From NCBI RefSeq assembly GCF_029962835.1, contig NC_080583.1, positions 55,733,658 through 55,797,657 on the forward strand: a DNA stretch of 64,000 nucleotides. Direction: 5' to 3'. Under the pieces are notes generated by a model that saw only the letters and a list, made by a program, of their open reading frames with translations, searched no databases and was not told the DNA's origin. Positions 57,004 to 64,000 of the stretch are shown here, in pieces; position 1 is the first letter of the stretch; every line of letters starts with the position of its first letter. This DNA comes from Magnolia sinica. Taxonomy: Eukaryota > Streptophyta > Magnoliopsida > Magnoliales > Magnoliaceae. The translations under genes and the position numbers were made by a program.

Positions 57004-60000
57004 TGTAACGCCCTGAAAATCGAGAGTTGAGCAGAAGCTCAGCTCCCGAGTTCTAACGCATCACTTGTGCAACATAGATAATGATGATTGAATGTTGTTC
57101 ATATTAGTGCATTAAACATGAGTGAGATTATACCAAAACAGCATATCATACTCCAGAGATAATTAAATTTCGCAAGTGGAAGACTGTGATAGATATATAA
57201 AATATATAAACTGTCGTAAGTCTCCAGAGTGTGAACATGTTACCAAGTTAAATATACATGGGTGTTCCAAAAGTGCAAAATAACAAGTGTAATGGCATCT
57301 AATCAGCATCTCTATAACCTTGTCGATCAGAACATGGTCTACATAGACCCGCTTGACAGCTGCATATAGGAGAAACCCTCCTCATCATCATAAAAGTCCG
57401 ACTCCGCCTCATACGCATTGCCATCATCTGAAACTAAAACAGGGTTTGGTGGGTGTTTAAAACATTGTCCCGTAACGTGGGAGTGAGTGATCAACTCAGT
57501 GGAACAATAAAGCAAAGGTTAACATGTTATCAATTCAGTCAAGCAGTAATGATAACGCAATACAACAATCAGGTTCTAAGTACCCTTGTTAATGCAAAAA
57601 TGATATGAAATAATGATGCATGCCGTCGCCTGCGCTTCCTCAGCGACTTCATCCTACGATCGTGGCATGAAACACTTCCTCAGTGCTTGACCTGCTATGC
57701 CAAAGGCACACGTAATGCGGTGCATGCATGTGATTAGCCAGGTTTCTTACTTAGGTTTATTTATACAGCAGGATTGGGAAGTTAAGGTACCTCCCTTATA
57801 TCAATTTCCAAACAATGATCCATTCTAGGGTCGTCAGTCCTAGTAAATATCATACGATGTTGCGGTTCTAAGTCACTACAAAGGGCTCGTCACCTGATCA
57901 GTGTAGGCCTAGTTTATACTCTAGTTGCTACGGAAAAACTCGTCGCCTCAACGCAGTCTCAGAGACGACGGTGTCCCATACCACCATACTCGGCTCTTAA
58001 GTCTTAGCGGATCGAGGTACCAAGGTTAAAGGGGTTTCCACTGGTGAGTTTGATACCTTAGATTCAAGCAGTAGCGTCCATACATGGTGAACATACATCG
58101 GGTCAATCGGGTTACTTGACGAGCTCGACTAGTACGAGCGTACGTCGAACTGATCGACATGGAGTGCATAAGCACTCCGTGTGGCCTAACCACTGCCAAC
58201 AACCTAAGTACGACTCAGATTCATCAAACACGTCTGGTGTGGCGAAACAACCTCAGCCACAAATCCAGGACCTGTTACCGATTGCCTGGACTATACCATA
58301 GTCCCAATCACACTTCAAATACAATAGGCATTCATATGTGCTAGTCAAAACAGTATGTAGCAACAAATTCAAATATAAATCTCATATAAGCATTTAAATG
58401 AACACCTGGAGTACATGTTAACATACATAGACATTCATCCATAAAACACGTAGTAGTAAGATAGATTATATGAAGGGAATTGTAACTATAGATAAGGGAA
58501 TTGAGAATCATATCTCAACACCCTAATTAAAGGCATTTCAACAAGCATTTTCTTATTCAGGCATTTTAACAAACACTTAGACTACACATATTACATACTT
58601 GAAATAAGTTAGTTAAACACATATCGTAGCAAATCCTTCCACATAGAAATTGTCACACGTACAACTATCATGTAGCCTCAAACATAAATCATGGCAAACA
58701 CAAGTCATAATTCCATACTCATTTAAACATTTCAACAAACACTCAGAATGCATTAAAATCAACATAGTTTACATATATGTGTAATATACGGGAAACATTA
58801 TATCGAAGCATATGAGATAGCAATCAAGTCAGTCATAAATTACTACTGACATTGAAAGCCTGAAAACCATAACTTAAATGTTTATAGTCCGCACCTTTCA
58901 CCGGTAAACTCATACCGAGCTCGGTTTAAACATTACGTCTTTTTCTACGCCACCACGACAATGTATAGCATGAAATAGGTTAGCTATTTCATCACTTACA
59001 CTATTTGAAACTCTAAAACATGTTAGGGTTAGGTTTTCTTACCTAAGAATGGAATCGGAATCACCCGTATAGCGATACAGGAATGGTGGTTAAGCACGTG
59101 GAGCGGCGAGAAGAATCTCAGGAACGAACTCCAACTCTCACCTTCATTTTCTCTTTCTTTCCTTCTCTTTTTTCTCTTCTCTCCCTTAGGGTTTTCCAAA
59201 TTCGTATGGAATGAGAGAGAGGAGGGTTTAAGCCCTTTATATAAGCTCAGAAGTGATGGGAATGGCCTCAGGGCCAAGGTATACTTAGGTTACAGCCAAA
59301 TAATGTCTGTTTTGATCCAACGGAGCACTTCTGGAGGCCCCTTTGCTAAATGCGGTCGGACTTAAGCTCCCTAGCCATGGATCTAGGTTAGGCTAAGATC
59401 TCAGCCCGATCGGATCAGTGGATCAACCGCGGGGGACCAGTTTCAATTCAATGGTCACCGGTGCTCAATCAGGGCCACAAGTGCACTGACCTGTGTTGGA
59501 AATTTTTCCTGATCTGAGGGTGTAATTGGGTCAGATTCTGACGGTTAGAATCCTTAGATTTGGCCTGCAAGTGAAATGACTCAATTCACTTAAGTCCCAT
59601 TTCATTTTATAAAGATATTCACGTTTCTCACACACTTCGCTCCGGGCTCAAGTTGTGCATTTTTAAATACTATTAGGACTTAATTTCTGAGATGGTAGTC
59701 AAGTCCAACGAGGCGGTCATAACCATATAGTTTCGCCGTCATTGGACTTTTGACGCGCAGTCCAGGTTCGATACGGAGTTTCAAGGTGCTCCCGAGAGCA
59801 ACTGGGTTTAGAGATGGATCCTAAGTTTTTAAGTAATGTAGCATTAGCGGTTCTACTCATTTTGGGTCTTACAGTTCATATTTAAAGTGGTTCAAGCTAA
59901 TTCTACTAAGATTCAGTTTAGTACTTAACTAAATTATGCCCTAATTACAACAGAATATGGTCCTAGGGTAATTCTACGCCACTTTCTGGCACTTTTAATT

Positions 60001-60905
60001 AGTATATTATTTTGATTTTTTTTAATAGTTCATCATCAAGTCTAGTTCATCTCTACCAAATTTCATTAGATTTCGTATCGTAGAAAAATTCTAAAAATTC
60101 TAGAAGCAGCAGTTGTCCAAACTAATAATTTTCAGATAGTTATTACAACGATCTATATTTAAATATATTAAAATTTTTATTATATTTTTCACTTATTTTT
60201 ATATGAAACTAGACTTATCAAGCTTCAATCTGGCTTTTGAATCACCTAAATCGGATTTATAACGAAGGAGATATGACTTTTTGAAGTTGGACAAAAAAAT
60301 GTAGAAAAAAGGCAGAAAATGGGCTGCCCGATGCGTTGCGGCCCACTGGCCGGCGAGGGCATCGCCGCTCGCTGGACCCTGGGGCGAGCGATGCCATCCC
60401 TCCCCTGGGGGTGCCGGGAATGTCCGGTACACACCTTGGGTCCCCCCGATTTGCGTCGTTTGGGCCCCCGAGTTCGTTTGATGTGGTTTCGCCGAACCGA
60501 GATTTGAAACGGGTGCATCTTTCAATCTGGAATGGGTTACGCAACGTGCAATATATGATTTTGGGTTGGAAGAAGCTAATCTATCCAAATAACCTATTTA
60601 TATCATGAGATTCCTAAAAGGTTAATGGTCAAAAGCCCATTTTTTTTTATGTATTTACCATTTATAGTAAGTTTTAGTTTAAGTATTATTCTTCATCATT
60701 TAAACTTTAGGATTAATATCTAATATAAAAGTACTTGAAAAAATTTGAAGAATAAGGTGGTGAAAGGTGAGATTTTTGAAGGAAATTGGTTGAAAGGAGA
60801 TTTGAGGCTTTAGGATTGAGTTCTGAGAAGTCAATTAAGGTGTTATGATCGACTCATGGCCCGAGGACGTCTAATTCCAGGTTGGGAAAAATTCGGGGTC
60901 TTACA
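57004..60905 (-). repeat. 5' LTR of element C, 3.90 kb
   Basis: Plus-strand ends tgtaacgccctgaaaatcga and cggggtcttaca. Collinear with 50449-54538 apart from small indels and the segment missing near 57964. Confidence 0.9.
59235..59244 (-). promoter_or_regulatory. TATA box in the 5' LTR of element C
   Basis: Minus-strand TTATATAAAG; the likely start site for element transcription lies a few tens of bases to the left on the plus strand. Confidence 0.5.
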
Positions 60906-61081
60906 TATTATATGGGTCGTGGTTGTAAAGTTATATGAGTCGTAGTTGTCAAGTTATATGGGTCATGGTTGTCATATTGTATGGGTCGTGGTTGTCATCC
61001 GGGTCATAGTTATCATGTCATATGGGTCGTGGTTGTCATGTTATGTGGGGTCGTGGTTGATATAGGTCGTGGTTGTCATGC
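60906..61081. repeat. Minisatellite array, right part
   Basis: Continuation of the 49.7-50.4 kb array: units gggtcgtggttgtcatgtta with small changes. Removing element C and one TSD copy joins gtcatatta to tatgggtcgtgg, which restores a normal unit. Confidence 0.85.
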
Positions 61082-61255
61082 CCCAAAAGGTTTTCAATAA
61101 TAGGTTTTCAATTTCACCGCTTTCTATGGTGGGGTCCACATGAGCCTTTTTATATGCCTCATTTTTTGGCTCATTCCTTAAAATGATATTTCAAAATGAA
61201 TGCACGGCATGGATAAAATATATACATCACAATGGGCCCAATATGACTGTTCATC
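61082..61255. mobile_element. MITE core right half, after the minisatellite
   Basis: ccccaaaaggttttcaataa, then ttctatggtggggtccacat and aatgcacggcatggataaaa, ending at gggcccaatatgactg. Together with the left half at 50251-50345 it suggests that the minisatellite lies inside one MITE-type element. Confidence 0.55.
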
Positions 61256-61729
61256 TCTACATGTATTAGGATGCGTAAGTTGAGTAACGTGACTTAAAAT
61301 AGTCTTCTCGAGGTCTTCGGAATCTGAACTCCTCGAAGACTCCTACAGCTACACGTAAGTCAAGTAACTTCTAATCCGAGTCGGAAGCCGAAGTGAATTG
61401 GCTGGTGTACCACCCAGTGTTTAAGTTGTCGGTATCGTTACAAGTTTCGCTGACCAGAGATAAAGATATAATATCGTTATCGCCGATAATATCGCCGATA
61501 ACTGGAAATGCGAAGAAAAATGGCGAAAAATGGAGAAATTGATGGAATTTTTCAGTAAAACTTCAGGGCATGCCTACATACACATATTTGTATATTTAGG
61601 AATAAAAAAAAGTTATAAAACAATGCATTAAATAATAAGTTTTCATTTAATTGGGCTAAAAAAGCATGCGTTGCCATAAGAAATCGCTCCAATTGTAATC
61701 AAAACGAGTTTATATAATACTTTATGGGG

Positions 61730-62260
61730 CCCACTATAATCAAAATCACTCCAATTGTAATTAAAATGAGTTCATGTAATACTTTATGTGGACCGAGTCA
61801 ACTCTATGGGGCCCACTGATTTATATACTTTTATCCACTCCGTCCATCCACTTTACCGTATAATTATAGGGCTTGATTCCAAAGATGAAGCATATCCAAT
61901 GATTACGTGGATCACACCGCAATAAATAGTGTGAATTTGAACGTTTATCGTTGAAAATTTCTTAGGGGCCATAGAAGTTTTGGATCAATGTAATTTTTAT
62001 TTTTTACCTTCATCGATGACTATGCGATCTTATGGACAGCTTGGATGACAAATAAAGATCATTGTGGGCCCTAGGAAGTTTTCAACGATAGGAATCATTG
62101 TCCCCACTGCTTTCTATGGTGTGGTCCACCCAAGATTTGGATCTGTCTAATTTTTGGGTTCATGACCTAAATTGATCTCGCCAAATGGGTGGACCGTGTG
62201 GATATAACACATACATCATGGTGGGGTCCACAGAACTTGGTGACATCCAAGCCACCGAGG
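61730..62260. mobile_element. MITE core copy nested in the hAT-like element
   Basis: Core from ctatggggcccactgattta through aattatagggcttgattcca, ttcatcgatgactatgcgat and ctttctatggtgtggtccac to catacatcatggtggggtcc. A partial 60-bp direct repeat (tccaattgtaatcaaaacga at 61690, tccaattgtaattaaaatga at 61751) precedes it. Confidence 0.65.
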
Positions 62261-62290
62261 TCAGCACGCCCGTCACTTTCACTCCAAAGG

Positions 62291-62806
62291 GACGCGGATT
62301 GCAGCCTACCCCCGCCCGGACGTATTACCGTCCAGGCAGGGTTCTGCGGGGCCCACCGTGATGTAAGTGTTTTATCACGCCGTTCATCATTTTTCTCAGA
62401 TCATTTTAACATATGAGCCAAAAACTGAGGCAAGTATAGGGCTTAAGTGGACCACAAACTAGGGATTGAACGTCCACCATTAAAAACTTCTTGGAGCTGG
62501 AGAAGTTTTGGATCAAGCTGATATTTGTTTTTTCACTTCATCAATGTTTACATGACCTTATGAATGGGTTGGATGGTAAAAAAGCATCACGGTGGCCCTT
62601 AGGAAGGTTTCAATGGTGGGTGTCATTATCTCTGTATCTTCCTTTAGTGTGGTCCACTGGAGTTGTGGACCTACTTCATTTTCATAATGAGATCTTAAAA
62701 TAATCTAAGAAAAGCAATTAATGGTGTGGATAAAATACTTACATCATGGTGGGCCCCACAGAGCCCTGCTCGGACGGATTACTGTATGAGCGGGGTAGGA
62801 CGCAAT
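62291..62806. mobile_element. Family-1 MITE, right end shortened
   Basis: Left end acgcggattgcagcctaccc. The right end stops at ggggtaggacgcaat, lacking ccgcg. Core as in 40735-41256. Flanking words ccaaaggg and agaaaggg may be a worn target duplication. Confidence 0.75.
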
Positions 62807-62818
62807 AGAAAGGGACGC

Positions 62819-63342
62819 GGATTGCGTACCGAGTAACTTAGCACGCTAAGCGTACTGAGTAAAGTCTATGGGGCCCACCATGATTTAAATATTTTATCTA
62901 CTCCGTCCATCCTTTTTAACATATAATTTTAGGGTCTAAACCAAAAACTAAGTACATCCAAATCTCAAGTGGACCTCACCACTGGAAACAGTGTGAATTG
63001 AAATTCTACCGTCCAAAATTTCTTGGGGCCATAGAACATTTGGATCAATCTTTTATTTGTGTTTTCCCTTCATCCATGTCTGTGTGATCTTATGAACAGG
63101 TTGGATGATAAATAAACATCACTATGGGCCCTAATGAGGTTTCAACGGTGGAAGTCATTATTCCCACTGTTTCCTGTGGTGTGATCCACTTGAGTTTTGG
63201 GAATTCTTCAATTTTTGGCTCAACCACTAAAATGAGCTGGAAAAATGTATGGACGGTGTGGATAACCCACATACATTCACAGTTGGCCCAACTGAGTTTA
63301 CTCAGCATGATAAAAGCGTACCGAGTAACTCATACGCAATCC
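62819..63342. mobile_element. Family-2 MITE, full length
   Basis: Ends ggattgcgtaccgagtaact and gagtaactcatacgcaatcc, with inner inverted words gtactgagtaaagtctatgg and actgagtttactcagcatg. Core as in 39683-40180. Flanks agaaaggg and taaaaggg may be a worn target duplication. Confidence 0.75.
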
Positions 63343-63822
63343 AATTCTGTAAAAGGGTTTCAAAACCCGAAACCCTAAAAAAACTTAAGCAAAAGCCGCC
63401 GATAGAAGAGGTTCCGGAAGGGAACCCTAAAAACTCGAAAAATCTCTCCAAATTTCTTAAGATTTCGCATATTTTTCGCCCCATTAATTCCGATCAACGA
63501 TCCTATTCTACAGGTACATACTTCCAAAAGTTTCTTTTTTCCTTTTTTTTTCTCGATTTTTTTTGGTATTTACGCAGCTCCCTATATTATTGTCCCATTT
63601 ATCGTCAAGGAGGAGTTGTCGGCTACAGTTATCCCTTAACAGAGACGCGATTTTTGGTCGACAACTATATTTTACATTAAAAATCGATAAAATCACTGAA
63701 TATTCGCCGATATTAGGAAGAGAAACGAAAAAAGTGAGTTTCGGTGTCACAACTCCAGCGACACCGATAATATCGGCGATATTATCGATTTTTCGCCGAT
63801 ATATATGAACACTGGTACCACC

Positions 63823-64000
63823 ATGAATGTATGAGGTCTATCCATGCTGTCCATCCATTTTTCCATCTTATTTTAGCAGTTGGATCCAAAATTTAATCAT
63901 ACCCAAAGATCAAGTGGACCTTACCATAGGAAACAGTTGGAAGAATGATTTCCACCGTTGAAATCTTTTTATATGATCACAAGGACATGGATGAAAGGAA
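63823..64000. mobile_element. MITE core that was the target of the hAT-like element
   Basis: accatgaatgtatgaggtct and ccatgctgtccatccatttt, then gatcaagtggaccttaccat, are core phrases running off the window. The hAT-like TSD gtaccacc lies in the 'cccaccatgat' motif of this core, with the left half starting at or before 61407. Confidence 0.6.

Larger units (their letters stand above)
50449..60905 (-). mobile_element. Complete non-autonomous long-LTR retrotransposon C, 10.46 kb
   Basis: Both LTRs, primer-binding site, polypurine tract and a perfect 5-bp target duplication tatta (50444-50448, 60906-60910) are present. Minus-strand orientation: 5' LTR 60905-57004, internal 57003-54539 (2465 bp), 3' LTR 54538-50449. 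LTRs make up about three quarters of the element. No gag-pol is found; the only protein-like piece is a short leader frame at 56645. A hand comparison of 50449-50690 with its 57004 counterpart gave 8 substitutions in about 242 positions, 7 of them transitions. It must use proteins from another element (inference). Confidence 0.9.
61415..63814. mobile_element. hAT-like element, 2.4 kb, perfect 8-bp TSD, with nested MITEs
   Basis: Target duplication gtaccacc at 61407-61414 and 63815-63822. Ends cagtgtttaagttgtcggta (left) and tatatatgaacactg (right; reverse complement cagtgttcatatata). Subterminal parts are rich in tatcgccgataatatcg words. No transposase. At least three MITEs (61730-62260, 62291-62806, 62819-63342) make up about two thirds of its length. 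Same end type as 11619-12350. Confidence 0.85.

Overview
This is plant nuclear DNA that is mostly repetitive. Only two intact protein-coding genes are visible. One is an intronless 40S ribosomal protein S16 (uS9) gene on the minus strand at 17147-17581. The other is an intronless Golgi xyloglucan 6-xylosyltransferase gene (GT34, XXT1/XXT2 clade) on the plus strand at 45913-47262. Land-plant cell-wall chemistry, the telo-box promoter of the ribosomal gene, and the LTR retrotransposons, SINEs and MITEs all fit an angiosperm. A woody early-diverging lineage such as a magnoliid is my impression from the repeat style, not something the sequence proves.

Layout. 1-3.6 kb: decayed Ty3/Gypsy gag and protease, minus strand. 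3.6-13.7 kb: tandem duplications, two tRNA-derived SINEs, a copia gag remnant, and a LINE-type RRM pseudogene split by a hAT-like element. 13.7-17.1 kb: no recognised feature. 17.1-19.3 kb: RPS16, with a MITE in its proximal promoter, then a hAT MITE with a perfect 8-bp target duplication. 19.7-36.4 kb: two non-autonomous retrotransposons with very long LTRs, one in each orientation; the first carries a nested solo LTR of about 5.4 kb. 36.4-45.6 kb: a dense cluster of MITEs and foldback elements, including a 920-bp palindrome. 45.6-47.3 kb: the XXT gene. 49.1-61.1 kb: a 'GGGTCGTGGTTGTCAT' minisatellite, cut in two by a complete 10.46-kb long-LTR retrotransposon with a perfect 5-bp TSD. 61.4-63.8 kb: a 2.4-kb hAT-like element with a perfect 8-bp TSD, itself filled with nested MITEs.

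The two genes are unrelated in function: one makes a small-subunit ribosomal protein and the other a Golgi enzyme of hemicellulose synthesis. Each has an inserted MITE close to its 5' end. The most unusual material is (a) a group of long-LTR, almost non-coding retrotransposons sharing a short leader peptide and a conserved LTR block, and (b) a modular MITE superfamily with one shared core and several different terminal sequences. All boundaries, target duplications and identities were read by eye; no alignments or database searches were run.
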